DNA of 64,000 bases. Source: Sipunculus nudus. Its lineage: Eukaryota; Annelida; Sipuncula; Golfingiida; Sipunculidae. A model generated the notes under the pieces. It saw nothing but the letters and a program-made list of their open reading frames with translations. It was not told the origin of the DNA and searched no databases. The position numbers were made by a program, and so were the translations under genes. The stretch's first letter is position 1. Every line of letters begins with the position of its first letter. Location: positions 32,668,008 through 32,732,007 of the forward strand of contig CM049313.1 of the NCBI GenBank assembly GCA_026874595.1. The letters run 5' to 3'. This document shows, one piece after another, positions 35,889-47,945 of the stretch.

Positions 35889-36778
35889 TAAAGGACAATT
35901 CTAGCAACATTCACCTGAGGATCGGGTCTCCTCCCGTGAAACAGTCTGTAGTGAATTTGTAGTGTTGTTTTTCTTCATCGTTTTATATATATTTGAAATT
36001 CCGGAGAGTTTTGCATAACTTAAGAACAATTGCACGTCTTTTCCTCTATTTTGTCTCGTATACTATACTTTACCTCATTTTAATTTATAAATCCGTTAAT
36101 TCATTGTATATAATATATGAATTTAAGATATTTTTTATAAATATTTATTGAACTATAATACTGACTGCAGAAAATGCATGAAACTATTCTTGAGGAATTT
36201 AGATTATATAAAAAAATGAACATTGCAATTAACGTTTTTATACATTTTATACATATGCTAGCGTTACCTTTTGTTTTAGATGTTCATATATCGGCAGAAA
36301 ACAAATGTCTACACATTTCTTGTTACAACAGACGGACTAACTGGATTTCTTAGGTTCAGTTTGGTCACTGTGACATGTATTCTACGAGTATGGGGCGACA
36401 CCCTTGCAGCAGAGGTTGCTTTTACTGAAACCCATATCTTGTGCGTCCTATATTCTCCGCAGTGTTTATGTATGAACGAAAACAAGCTTGTGCACCTCAT
36501 AAGGGAAGACTCTCCTTAATTATATGTTAGTAATATTCTACACAGATTACAAAAGGGCAATTTCCCCAGGAGCAAACTGGATCGATTGATAGTTTTTATG
36601 TGCTTATATAGGTCTTGAACAAGATCTGCTGCATTATTACTCCATGATTTGACAAATGTTACCTGTATAGCTTGGATAATATATCAGGTCATAGCTGAAG
36701 AAATTTTGAATTTGGAATTCAAATGTCAAAAAATGATCTACTTTGAAAGTTTGTTGTACATTGAAATACACACGATCA

Positions 36779-36905
36779 CAGGGGCGGATCCAGGATTTAG
36801 GAAAAGGAGGGTCCAACCCAGGAGAACTATAATGAAAAAATTTAAAAAAAAAAGGTTCTCGGGTCCGGAAGAGGGCCGGGGGTGTAATATCCTTAAAGGT
36901 TGCAG
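36779..36905. mobile_element. Possible DNA-transposon terminus
   Basis: CACAGGGGCGGATCCAGGAT resembles a terminus I recall from invertebrate DNA transposons, followed by TCCAACCCAGGAG. A related stretch TTCAACCCAGGAGGATTAAT occurs near 44496. The second end was not found. Confidence 0.3.
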
Positions 36906-37715
36906 CGGCTGAAAAGTGGAGGTGGGATAACTGCTTGCAATATTTATACTAAAAATTTAGTTAGTACACCTGTTTAATATAAATTTACAATAGCTGAACA
37001 TGATTGTGGTTCACTAACAGAGTGCAGTCATGTTAGCTGGTATTATATCAGCCGAAAACCGACCAGATGGTGGAATCACTGAATATACAATTTCAAATGC
37101 ACTGTTAAATTTTATCAATTTGTTAGAGTGTTCCCTAAACACAGTATTTAATTCATGTGACAGTGACTCTTCCAGAGGCACCTTTTTTATCAGGGTGTTG
37201 ATCTTTCGGTGGCATTCAAGGGGCGCCAGTCAAGCTTTCTCTTTGATTGTACGTAGCTGAACTATGAATTGATCATGGTCAAGCGATACATTATATAGCT
37301 ACTTTGATGACAGCACGTACTATATGTCACATGCGCAGAAGCGTGCTGTCCTGTGGTCTGATGAGAGGAATCACGTGTCTGTCTGGAAACTAGATAGTCC
37401 ACAGATAACAACATCACAAGAGGCACGCCAAGGTGTCCGGGTGGGCGAGAGGACCGATGCGGAACACCTGGAACTTCCCCTCTGTAACCGGTCTGCAAGA
37501 ACACACAATCAAAGGCCCTCTGATTGTCTCATCTATAGGCCGATATATACACAGGCGCACCACCCAATGCCAGGAATATAAAACGTACTGGCACTCATGT
37601 TTTTCCCAATGTTTTACCAAATTTATATCTCAAGTACACACTGTAAACATTAATGGCTCTTACACGGTGAGGACTCGTTAAAGATATGACAGACATGCAA
37701 CCATGCATACGTTGT

Positions 37716-37725
37716 GGTATATATA

Positions 37726-37783
<58 letters not shown>
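37716..37783. repeat. (TA)n microsatellite
   Basis: ~66 bp TA with one TTT interruption. Confidence 0.95.
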
Positions 37784-37785
<2 letters not shown>

Positions 37786-38065
37786 GTATTCAAATTTGGA
37801 AGGCGATGTTAGAAGGACAGTCTAGCTAATAGATAATACATTTAAATATTTGCCTTGGTACTATTAATTTTAAATTAAATAAAATCCTTCTATAAATATA
37901 GATGAATGTTTTTGATATGTTCCTATCACTAAAAATAAAAGGAAAACATTCAAGCCCAAGTTGTTTATCCTGAATTGTATAACCTCTGTGAGGCGGCTAA
38001 TTAAACAGCATGAACAGCACTGGTCGCATTTTGGGTGTAGTACAAAAGCCCACTGGTAAAAAGCA

Positions 38066-38068
<3 letters not shown>

Positions 38069-38132
<64 letters not shown>

Positions 38133-38142
38133 TTATATATGT
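38069..38142. repeat. (TA)n microsatellite between two copies of a foldback terminus
   Basis: TA tract preceded by ACAAAAGCCCACTGGTAAAA (from about 38041) and followed by TCAAAAGCCCCCCGGGTTAA. Confidence 0.9.
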
Positions 38143-38143
38143 A

Positions 38144-38294
38144 TCAAAAGCCCCCCGGGTTAAAAACCCTATACCTACCTTAATGATATAGAGGACGAAA
38201 GCCCCTCACCCCCCCCCTCCTATTTTGTTTAAAAAATATTTTAGGGCTTTTTATCATTCAGGTAGGGCGGCTTTTTACCAGGGGGGCTTTATCA
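38144..38294. mobile_element. Foldback (hairpin) element, ~150 bp
   Basis: Arm 38144-38188 (TCAAAAGCCCCCCGGGTTAA ... CTACCTTAATGATA) matches the reverse complement of 38252-38294 (TGATAAAGCCCCCCTGGTAA ... CTACCTGAATGATA) over ~43 bp with few differences. The spacer is C-rich then T-rich. A third copy of the terminus sits at about 38041-38068. Confidence 0.65.
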
Positions 38295-40021
38295 AGGGGG
38301 GGGGGGGCGGGTTCGCCAGAGGCTTGTCCCTCGCATTTCACAGTCGATAAATAAAGTGATTGCATCAAGATGTCGGTTACCTTCATAGTTAAAACTTTCA
38401 GTTAAGTCTCCCACTGAAGCCTACCACTGGAAATGATAAAATGTAGTGAATTAATATTCTTAAAGGCACTGTTTACAATACTACGATGTTTTAGTGTATA
38501 CCCCTGGGATAAGTAAAATTGCATATCTATCTTTTTTAAGTGACCCATCAGATTACTTGTGCATTCTGCACTCGCCTATACTTCTTATTTTATCAATTTT
38601 ATAATTTTATTCTAAAGTTATACTAGACAATGACTGCATATCTATGACAAACCAAAGTGGCGTGATAGTCTTTTTCATACAAAAAGTAATGTAAATGGTG
38701 AGCCCTTTTCTGTGGTATATATGCACATGGATGGCACAAAATAGTTCAGATGATTGCGGTGTCATTCGATCCCTATATTTTAAAGTTTGAATTGCCGCGC
38801 TAGTCTTTTCTGATACCTGAAAAATGAGAGTTCAAATTTTTACCGGTTTGATTGAAACATGGAAATTTAAAAATCACTCAGCTTGTACATATTTTTTGTT
38901 ACTCTCTAATCCTGTTTTTAAATCCTATATGGATAGACGACAGTCGTTATTATACTAAATTGAAGTTTGCCCAAATGTAATCACCATTAACGTTTTAGTT
39001 TGGTGCTCAGATTTGCCTAAGAAGCCTCGAAATGGCATCTACCCGCTATTAAATTCTATATAACAAACATTTTATGGGGGAAAGTTTACAATTAAATATT
39101 TGTTTCAACATCTTTTTACCCCTTCCGTCCACTTTAAAGGTTCAGAAATTTACTATAAAATGCACCGGCCAGAATGCATCAATGATATAGTTAATCACTC
39201 ATGCACTGCATGCCTCAACAGTCTAACGTGACTCAAATCTAATCTCCATTATTTGGCAAGAGATACTCATCCTGCATTAACTATTTTATTCTTTTTACGA
39301 AAGAGGAAAGATTTATATTCTGTCTAAGAACGCCCTTTGAGAAACATTTTAGCATAGCTAGGGAAGCGGCTACAAAATCAGCTTTTTATGGCAAGATTGC
39401 GGAAACATTTTATATGTTAATGGTCATCAAAAATATCAGGTGTTTGGAGTATGTTTTTTTAAACCTGGTATCCATATAAACAACATGTTTTTGTGTACAG
39501 AGCATTAACCTCCTCTCCCAAACATTACGGCCAGTGTAAAATAAAAGTGAGTCACATTGCGGCTGTAAGTGCAACTATGTTATAACTACAGGTGTATTCA
39601 GCATTATGGGAAGGGTACCGTGACTAAAATTTAATTTCTTATTATCTTTTTATGAATTTTAAATCTGCATTGTAATAAATGCAAACCTCCGCGATGCTAC
39701 CGCCACCGTGTATGCGTTCACTCAGGCCTATTCGGCCCATATTCCAAAGTTCATCGTGCCTAAGTGACTGAACATTTGTGAATATTCCTTGATGACGTTA
39801 CTTAATCCGGATTATGTATCGGATCCACAACAAATTCTAATTGGTTCTTAATTGGCACATTCCCGAAATGCCCTGAAAATGTCACGAGATCCCGTTCAAG
39901 TTAGTTATGCTGTGAACAAACAAAGGCCTACACACACGAACGGGGACGCATATGATCTCCATTTGTACAACAAAAACTAAATTTTTTCATTTGAAAAAAA
40001 AAATATCAAATTTAGAAAAAA

Positions 40022-40960
40022 AAACAAGTGACCAATGGGCTCATGGCACTTAGCTGAATTTTCACATGTATACAGGTGATTCATGCATTAATTTTTATGT
40101 TATGAACTTGTAATCAGGGTAATAAATATTTGTTTAGCAAGCTTGATTAATGGGTAGAATGACTTCCAGAGTGCTAAAATCATGTTTTTTTTCAATAGTC
40201 CTCAGAAAATAGACAACAGATTTTACTAGGAACTCCCAAGATGCTAACTTAGAAGTTTCTACGTCAAACTGCTGAAACTTGTGTCTTATAGGGTACTCGA
40301 CTTCTGTTGTTTCACAAAGCTCACAGAATTAGGTCACGGTGACCATATTTTGGATGTTAGAGGAGACATAACAATGTCTTATCCATATATTAAGAAAAAC
40401 ATGTCTAGAGCCAAAAGTTAAGATTTGTGATGTGTCAGACTTTCTGGGTGCTCAAAATTAGGTTGTCTGATCATAGCACAGAGAATATAGGCCACAGCTA
40501 GTGACCAAATTTCAGGATTCAAAAGAGACTTGCCAAGGACCTCCCTGGATGTCATATTCGGTTTCAAAGGGGATTTGGCCAGAACCTCCTTGGATGTTGT
40601 GTTATATGATTGTAGGCCTAACAGTTACAATTTGTGTCCTGGCTGACTATCTGCTGTTCAAAATCATGTTTCTGGCCAGTCGCTCGGACAATATAGGTCA
40701 TCATGACCTAACGTCAGGTTTCCAAGAAAAGTTGCCCTTGATTTCCTTCGATATTACATTAAAAGATTCTAAGGCTAACGGATTCAGTTTGTGCACATCT
40801 GACTTCCAGGGTGCTAAAATCCTGTTTTTTCCCCTATGGCTCACAAAATATGTCACAGTGGCCTAATTTCATATTACAAAGAGCTTTTACCCAGGATCTC
40901 CGTGAATGTCCAGTTAGAAATTTATAGATCTCACGGATACAATTTGTGTCCTTTTACAAT
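40022..40960 (+). mobile_element. D-type repeat remnant
   Basis: Begins ACAAGTGACCAATGGGCTCA with CTTAGCTGA after it. Contains several ~150-bp modules with AGGTCATCATGACCT (40695-40709) and AGGTCACGGTGACCA (40331-40345). The 121-codon ORF through it (40501-40866) is repeat-derived, with no recognised domain. Confidence 0.65.
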
Positions 40961-41356
40961 TATGTACAGAATCAAAATTTAATTTAAGTTGGAAAGTATT
41001 AGGAATCAGGGAAAAACAGTTTCTTGATTGAGTCGTGTAGTTTGGTATTAGCATATTAAAAGAGGTTTTCTGTTATTGGTGGCTTAAATTTGTTTACCAT
41101 TTAAAAATGTAAAATTTTCAAAAAAGTTAAAATTTCATATGAAAATAAATGTGAATTTTTTTTAAACATATACTAAACTATTAGAAAGAGCACTGTTTCA
41201 GGTTTAAAATGATGTATACTTTATGGGGTGTAATATGCATTTGAAACAACCTTTTGAGTGATATAAAATTTAGGGGATTTTGCCAGCGATGCTATACCTT
41301 AAACATGGCTTATCCTTAACATATAATCAGACAGTCTTTGCTCTTTATACAACTTG

Positions 41357-41359
<3 letters not shown>

Positions 41360-41411
<52 letters not shown>
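41360..41411. repeat. (TA)n microsatellite
   Basis: ~52 bp of TA, followed by a short C run. Confidence 0.95.
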
Positions 41412-41414
<3 letters not shown>

Positions 41415-41509
41415 CCCCACCCAACATTCACACAGTTATCAGTGCATCCCGAATATAATTTTCCCCTCAAGAAAATGTATCTTTATTCTATAGGAATGAT
41501 ATATTAAGT

Positions 41510-41525
41510 GGTTTATATATATAAT

Positions 41526-41562
<37 letters not shown>

Positions 41563-41582
41563 CATATGTGTGTGTGTGTATG
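41510..41582. repeat. (TA)n/(TG)n microsatellite
   Basis: TA repeats passing into TGTGTGTG. Confidence 0.95.
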
Positions 41583-43053
41583 TATTCCTGATTAGAATAT
41601 AAACACCATACTTTGCAGATTACTGCCAACAAATAATCATCTCTTTAAAGACGCGTCATCAGTGCTGTAGAGCCTTCATATATACAGTACTGTTCACCAG
41701 ATCCATAATCCCATCAACACTTGCAGCTGTGACAATATATCGTCTGGTCCATGCACGATTAAAGTCTATCTGTGTCACTTTTGAGTTCTACCCTTTAAAT
41801 AGTGCTGTATGTATGCATTTGGATAGTTGAGAAATTATCTGAAGAAGATGCAACACACTCGAAACAGCTAGAGAGTTTGTAACTTCTGAGAAGGGCATTT
41901 GTTGTAAATGTGGTATTTATACACACTTCGTGTCTTTTTATCAACATCACCAGGAGAGTAAGCAATACTGGAAGTTTTTAAACAATATATTTTAAGAATG
42001 GTTTGTTTTCATAAGACAAACAATCAGGTCAGAGATGATAACAAGGCAACATGTTCTGGAGTTCTGCACGTGCATTAAGCTAGCTCGTATGTGTAGACGT
42101 TACCATGCGGCTAGTCTGATCAAAGTAACAGCATTATTATGACAGATAAAAATAAATGTATAGACATTTAACAGCGAAGTTTTCTGTCAATGCTGAAAAT
42201 GTCATAGTACATTACATTTTATTTTGCGATAATATGCAATACTGAATTTATGCCATTTCTTGAAAAACTGCATGGTGATCGTGAAATGTAAGTGGACGAG
42301 GTAATTTTTTAAATTCATTTTGTTTCTTCAGCGTCCTTGAACACTGACATGTTTTTATAATCTTAAAGTTATGTTTCCCCTCATGAAAGCAAACGTCAAC
42401 CTATTTTCGGGAGGTCACACTGAGACCTTCATACATACCACAGCACAAGGATACCTACCAATTACAATTATAACATGCATGCCCTCGAAAAGGCTATTAT
42501 TTTATCTCCGTTTTCTGTCAATTAAGCGAAAATTTATTTTTGTATTAGGCCTTTTGTCCTTACCCTCCATCTCGCTCATCTATTTAGTGTAGGAGATTAG
42601 AATTCACACCCGATGTTATTTAACCAGAAATGAATTGAACTCCCTGTTGTAATATAGGCAACCCCGGGTGCAACGCAATATAGGTAAATTTATACCTTTA
42701 AAACGGGTGTAACAAAGTACAAAACTTGTGATTCACTATACTTTATAATTGTTTATTGAGGTGGAAGGTGCATTACTTCATGTAGGAATCATGATATTCC
42801 CATTAGAGTCATTTTATTTGACTGGGGGGGGGGCTCTCTTGCGCCCTCTGTCGGGGATTGATCTGGCTGATCTGGTACTTTCTGGTCCTCGACATGACTG
42901 ATTCAACCGTCTTAGTGACTGAAGTAACATTTACATGACCTGGATGTGATGGAATCCTTCCCTCCTGAGACTACTTTCTTCTGGAAAGTTTTGTTTTGGT
43001 TGCAGCCATGTGCGTTTGGAGACAGTTTGTTTATTTCACCTTTGACCTGGTGT

Positions 43054-43144
43054 CACCCCCGCCTCCCGTGCAGCCAATCGACGGAGGTTAACCATAAAAG
43101 TCGCTCAGGATTGTGGGAAGTAGCACCGACTGCTCAGTAGAATC
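43054..43144 (+). promoter_or_regulatory. Candidate ELL core promoter
   Basis: Just upstream of the ELL ATG there is a GC-box-like run CCCCCGCCTCCC (43056-43067), a CCAAT box (43074-43078), a TATA-like CATAAAAG (43093-43100) and GGATTGTGGGAAGTAG (about 43108-43123), whose complement TTCCCACAATCC resembles a vertebrate ZNF143-type promoter motif. The spacing fits a start site some tens of bases before the ATG. Motifs are seen; function is inferred. Confidence 0.45.
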
Positions 43145-43276
43145 ATGGCGGCGCTGGTGGAAGGAACGGAATACGGTTTGTCATCTCTTCAGTCCACCAG
43201 CGCTGACAGAACAGCTGTTCACGTAAAACTAACCGACTCAGCCCTTCGTGCAATTGAGGATTTCCAAAAAATTAAG
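43145..43276 (+). CDS. ELL: RNA polymerase II elongation factor ELL/ELL2-like, first coding exon (partial gene)
   Basis: 44 codons from ATG at 43145. They begin MAALVEGTEYGLSS and contain HVKLTDSALRAIEDF, which matches the conserved N-terminus of ELL-family proteins (MAAL-E---YGLS ... F-VKLTDSALRA-E). ELL proteins suppress Pol II pausing and act in the super elongation complex and the little elongation complex for snRNA genes, in the nucleus. Homology stops after QKIK, at a candidate donor AAG|GTTGGT at 43277. An alternative donor, GTAAAA, lies four bases downstream. The frame stays open to 43372 but that tail is unlike the family and is taken as intron. No exon 2 was recognised on the plus strand up to 64000. 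Whether this is ELL or ELL2 cannot be decided; most invertebrates have one gene. Start choice rests on homology. Confidence 0.85.
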
Positions 43277-45487
43277 GTTGGTAAAATATTAAGGACCGAG
43301 CGAAATGGGAAACAGGCACAATGTGGCAACTTGTTAAAATGCTGGGTCAGGAATTCGTCTGCTCGGCCGTAACAGCTGGTGGCGAAACACGTCGCATATT
43401 TCACTTGAAGCTCGAAAATTCACTTCCCTTTTCCTTTATTAACAAGTAATTTCACTGTCCTAAGAAAGATTATTATATTTTGATCAGTTACAGGACCCGC
43501 TTTGACCCCTGGACGAACTGGAAATGGGGCGAGACTTTGACGCAGTCGGCTTTTGTTGGTTCAGGTTTTGACATGAGTGATCCATGTATATTGTCACGAC
43601 ATCGTTTCAGACCTTCGAACCAGCTTTGTTTCATTATTCTGTGTATAACTTCCAGTGTTTTCCCGTCTCAACAGCATATTTGTACTTTTGATGAGTATTT
43701 ATTCACGGTTATGTAAAATAATGCGTCCTTTGATATTTTCTTCAACGGACGGTACACGGAACCCCATGTGTTTCATAAATCATCAAATGTACTTGAAAAT
43801 TTGGGGGGGGGGGGGGATGCTCATGAAGAAAAAAGAAATCAAGTCATTAGCACTGATTAGTCCTTCTTTTATTGATTCAGAATTACCTGATAATGCAGGT
43901 TGTCCAAGAAAAACCTACAGCTAAAACATGACACATAATCTGATGCTTTGGTATTGGTCAGGACTTGGCAGCTTGTGATAATAATTTTGAGTAAAAATTT
44001 AGGTTTGTAGTCCGGTCTGTTTTTTTTTAACTGTATCAAAAAGAAGTGGAATGTTAGATGAGGTGGGTCACCCCCAGGTTATTTTTAAACGCAAGTCAAG
44101 CCGTCCAAGGCGCATTGTTTACCCCCCAGAGTCCATGCATGAAATGAGAATATACATATAAGATTCGGTTCAGGTTTGTTCGCGATGTTCTCTAAAACCG
44201 CGTTGTGTACAATATTGTGCTATACATCATTTGAAAGGTGATTATCCCCGCAGTGACATAGGCGATATGAAAATAAATAATTTTTAATATACATATGATT
44301 TTTCTGTTTTTTTACCGAGCACAGCTGAACTGCCTTCGGCAATCACCGGAATGTGGGCATCGTGGTCACCTAACCTCTAACACTAAGGACTATTGTTCAT
44401 TAGAATAACGCTTGCTTTCAATGAAGGATTTGACCCACGTGCACGTGGTCAGTAAAAGAGATAAACACATGTTTCTCGCTTTATGAAATGGAGAGTTCAA
44501 CCCAGGAGGATTAATGACAAAATCTAATTCAAGGTCCCAATTTCAGGAATAGGGCTGGGGTGGGGTGGGATTGGGTGGTGGCTGGGGTTTCAGGCCTCAA
44601 AATTTGTCTGTTACGATGAAAGAAAGGTTGCGGTGGTTGAAAATGGGATACGGACCCTCTGCATGGAGTCCCGTTGGGTCTGCTTCTGCTACTTACGAGG
44701 TATGCATATTTCTGTTTCTTTCTTCAGGAACAGTTTCCTTGCAACGTACATTCAAAAATCATTCACGTGTTCCTCACATCAAACTAATCTTTATACGTCC
44801 AACAATAGAATCCAGTCAAATATCATTGAAAACCTGAATGCCCCCGCGTCTCATTCCTGTTCGCAATGTAAACATCATCAATGACCAGGTCTTCAAGGTA
44901 AACATTACGGGGTATGAATTTCTTGCCATGAGGACAGCCCCACAAAATAAATGTTAACAATATTGGAGCGACTGCAGGATCACTCACGCACTGTCTCCAC
45001 TAGGTTATGAGTTTATACGGATGGATGGTATGATGTTTAGGATTCATGTAATTTAAAAGTAAGTGGCAAAATAAAGATACAAGCAGTTGGACATAGAAAC
45101 ATTTTCTGATCACAGAAGTGTTGTGCCTCAGAGAGGTGCGTCAGTTATTCTGCAGTCGTGCCAAAATGTTTATACATATCTTATGGAGACAGTTTCTCAC
45201 TGAAACCTATATTTTCTGTTAACTTTTAGTATAAAAAAATGAGCCAACATTTCACATCTCAGTTAATAAATCTCCCCAACCCCGGGATAAAGCCCGGTAT
45301 ACCGGGTCTATCAGCTAGTTAAATATATATTAACTATGAAATTTTTCCTATAAGCACTGTTGAAATAACTTTCTTATGCTTTATGTGTATGGATTTAAGC
45401 TATTGAGTCAGAAATTGAAAGCAACTTATAAGTTGTGTAATATTTCAGATGTTAAACACTTAAATCCCATCATTCCCACCTTGCACT

Positions 45488-45930
45488 CCCCCCCCCCCCC
45501 CCCCCCCCCCACACCACCACCAAGTGTTTGCATCTGGGGACATTAGTTATATTTTAGCTGTATAGATTTAAAAAAAAATAAAAAAATACATATATTTAAT
45601 AATATATATATCATAAAAAAATAGGTCCAATTGAACAAATGTGTAAACTACTGAACTGTCAAAAATATATCAAAAGCCAACCACTGATCATGGTAATAAA
45701 ATACATCTTATGGTCACAAACATGCTTCAATTTTAACATTTGGAAATGCATGGTTTGGTCACAAAATATTATTTTCAAAAATTTCTTACTCATCAAAATA
45801 AACCACTCATGTCAACCACCCATGGCCTATATAACCTTTTCCTCTAAGACTTTATCTCCATTTGATTTAATTTTAGATTTTTACCTTCAAGGTCAACATC
45901 AGCTGAGCACAGTGACCCATGGGTCCTTTG
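45488..45930 (-). mobile_element. Truncated 5' part of the 1.9-kb family (minus orientation)
   Basis: The minus strand starts CAAAGGACCCATGGGTCACT at about 45930 and matches the first ~300 bp of E1/E2. It then jumps to the homopolymer tract (23 C at 45488-45510), so ~700 bp are missing. It abuts the next element through a shared TAA. Confidence 0.65.
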
Positions 45931-47491
45931 TTAGCTCAGCTGACTGTAAGTCATCTGAGCTATAGTGATCACTCTTTGTCCGTTGTCCGTCCGGCCTTCT
46001 GTCCGTTAACAAGGCACAAATTGTAACCCCTGGACCTGGAATCTTCTTACTTTACATCCTGAGAGGTCCATGAAAAATCTCCTTGGAAACCTGGAATAAG
46101 GTTTTCTGTTACCCATATTCTTCGAGCTATGGGGCCCCAAAGTACCCCCCACTGGCCCCCAGAATAGTCAAAAATTTCATACAAAAACTTCAATATCTGA
46201 TTAACTACATCACTGATGGTGATGATTTTTAGTATACATATTGATCATGACATGTTCCATCAGTTCCTGCAGACTGGTGGCACCACCTGTATTTTTCGAT
46301 TTTTTAAGAATTTTTTTCTCTATTTTTGAGACCTTTAAAAATGTGGACATCTGTTTACAGGGCACAAATCGTAAAGAATGGACCTAGAATCTTCATTCTT
46401 TAAATTCTGAGAGACCTATGAAAAGTCTCTATGGAAACCAGAAATTAGGTCTCTGTTACCCATATCCTTCAAGCTATGGGGCCCCAAAGTACCCCCCAGA
46501 ATAGTCAAAAATTTCATACAAAAACTTCAATATCTGATTAACTACATCACTGACGGTCATGATTTTTGGCATACATATTGATCATAAGATGTTTCATCAG
46601 TTCCTGCACACTGGTGGCGCCACCTGTATTTTTCGATTTTTTAAGAATTTTTTTCTCTGTTTTTGAGACCTTTAAAAATGTGAACATCTGTTAACAGGGC
46701 ACAAATCGTAAAGACTGGACCTAGAATCTTCATTCTTTACATTCTGAGAGACCTATGAAAAGTCTCTATGGAAACCAGAAATTAGGTCTCTGTTACCCAT
46801 ATCCTTCGAGCTATGGGGCCCCAAAGTACCCCCCAGAATAGTCAAAAATTTCATACAAAAACTTCAATATCTGATTAACTACATCACTGATGGTCATGAT
46901 TTTTGGCATACATATTGATCATAAGATGTTTCATCAGTTCCTGCAGACTGGTGGCGCCACCTGTATTTTTCAAATTTTTACAATTTTTTTCCGCTATTTT
47001 TGAGACCTTTAAGGATGTAGTTATCTGTTAACAGGGTTCAAATTTTAACGACATGACCTAGAATCTTCATTCTTGACACAAAGGGAGACCCATAAAAAGT
47101 CTCCATGGAAACCTAAAATTAGGTCTCTGTTACCCATATCCTTTGAGCTGTGGCACTCCAAAGTACAGCTCAGAATAATGGAAAATTTGGTACAAAAGCT
47201 GAAGTATCTGAACAACTAATCCAGAGAACACCATGCTTCTATGCATGGATATTGACCATTAAGTGTTTTTATTAGTTTCTGCAGACTGGTGGAGCCACCT
47301 GTATTTTTTTTAAAGTTTACGCATTTTTTCTCTATTTTTGAGATATATTAATACAGTTACAATCTCAGCTTGTTGGTTAATCTATTTGATGCTTCAGTTA
47401 AATGGTTATATACTACCACTCAGATCATAAAATTTCCTTTTGCAAATCTCTTCCCAGTCAGCTGAGCGTCATGACCCGTGGGTCACTTGTT
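45931..47491 (-). mobile_element. D-type element with four ~340-bp tandem units
   Basis: Plus-strand left end TTAGCTCAGCTGACTGTAAG is the hairpin end; right end CAGCTGAGCGTCATGACCCG / GTGGGTCACTTGTT is the palindrome end. Units start at GGCACAAAT-GTAA near 46012, 46361, 46698 and (diverged) 47034, spacing ~336-350 bp. Each ends in CTGGTGGCGCCACCTGTATT. The first three are nearly identical. No ORF. Confidence 0.85.
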
Positions 47492-47602
47492 AAAGAAATG
47501 AATTTTCTTTTACAGAATTCTAACAAAGAAAATATAATTAAACCCATCTGTATGCATAAATTGATAACATATGAGCCAAAATTGTGTCAGTTAACGCAGG
47601 GT

Positions 47603-47945
47603 TGGCAAGTTTCTGCCACTGCCATTTCTGCCATGTTTTTCTGCCCGGCAATTGCCAGGCGGCAGAAATACTTTTCTGCCCTTATTTCTGCCCTTAGGGC
47701 AGAAATACCCTGAAACTGCGGTAAACATATTTTATAAAAAGAGCAACTACATAAAGAAGAAGGATAAAGATAATTATTTGTGACGTTAAACAGTATCAAA
47801 TAAATGACATGTTTGTAATTGACTATTATACCTAGTGAGATTAGTACATCACTAATTAGCTCCAGCCATGCACATCATCACTCCCCTTGCCCCAGCCCTG
47901 GGCAGGGCAGAAATACCTATCTGCCCGGCAGAAAACCAGCCATGT
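47603..47945. repeat. TTCTGCC/GGCAGAA inverted-repeat cluster
   Basis: Many facing TTCTGCC and GGCAGAA motifs. The best stem is TATTTCTGCCC (47683-47693) with GGGCAGAAATA (47697-47707), 11 bp perfect with a 3-nt loop. A second cluster lies at 47900-47938. Likely a foldback-type MITE; ends not fixed. Confidence 0.5.

Larger units (their letters stand above)
34226..43144. other. COPE-ELL divergent intergenic region
   Basis: 8.9 kb between two divergent start codons. It contains (TA)n arrays, a ~1-kb TIR element (34855-35854), a foldback element (38144-38294), a repeat-family remnant (40022-40960) and sequence with no recognisable content (36000-36770, 38400-39990, 41600-43050). No ORF here resembles a known protein. 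Confidence 0.8.

Noticed and set aside
40501-40866. 121-codon plus-strand ORF
   Set aside because: Lies within a D-type repeat remnant, spans several modules and shows no recognisable domain.
44701-44837. Plus-strand TTTCTTTCTTCAG acceptor-like site considered as ELL exon 2
   Set aside because: The downstream peptide does not resemble the conserved ELL block.
47402-47713. 103-codon plus-strand ORF
   Set aside because: Starts inside the D-type element and ends in the TTCTGCC inverted-repeat cluster; chance ORF.
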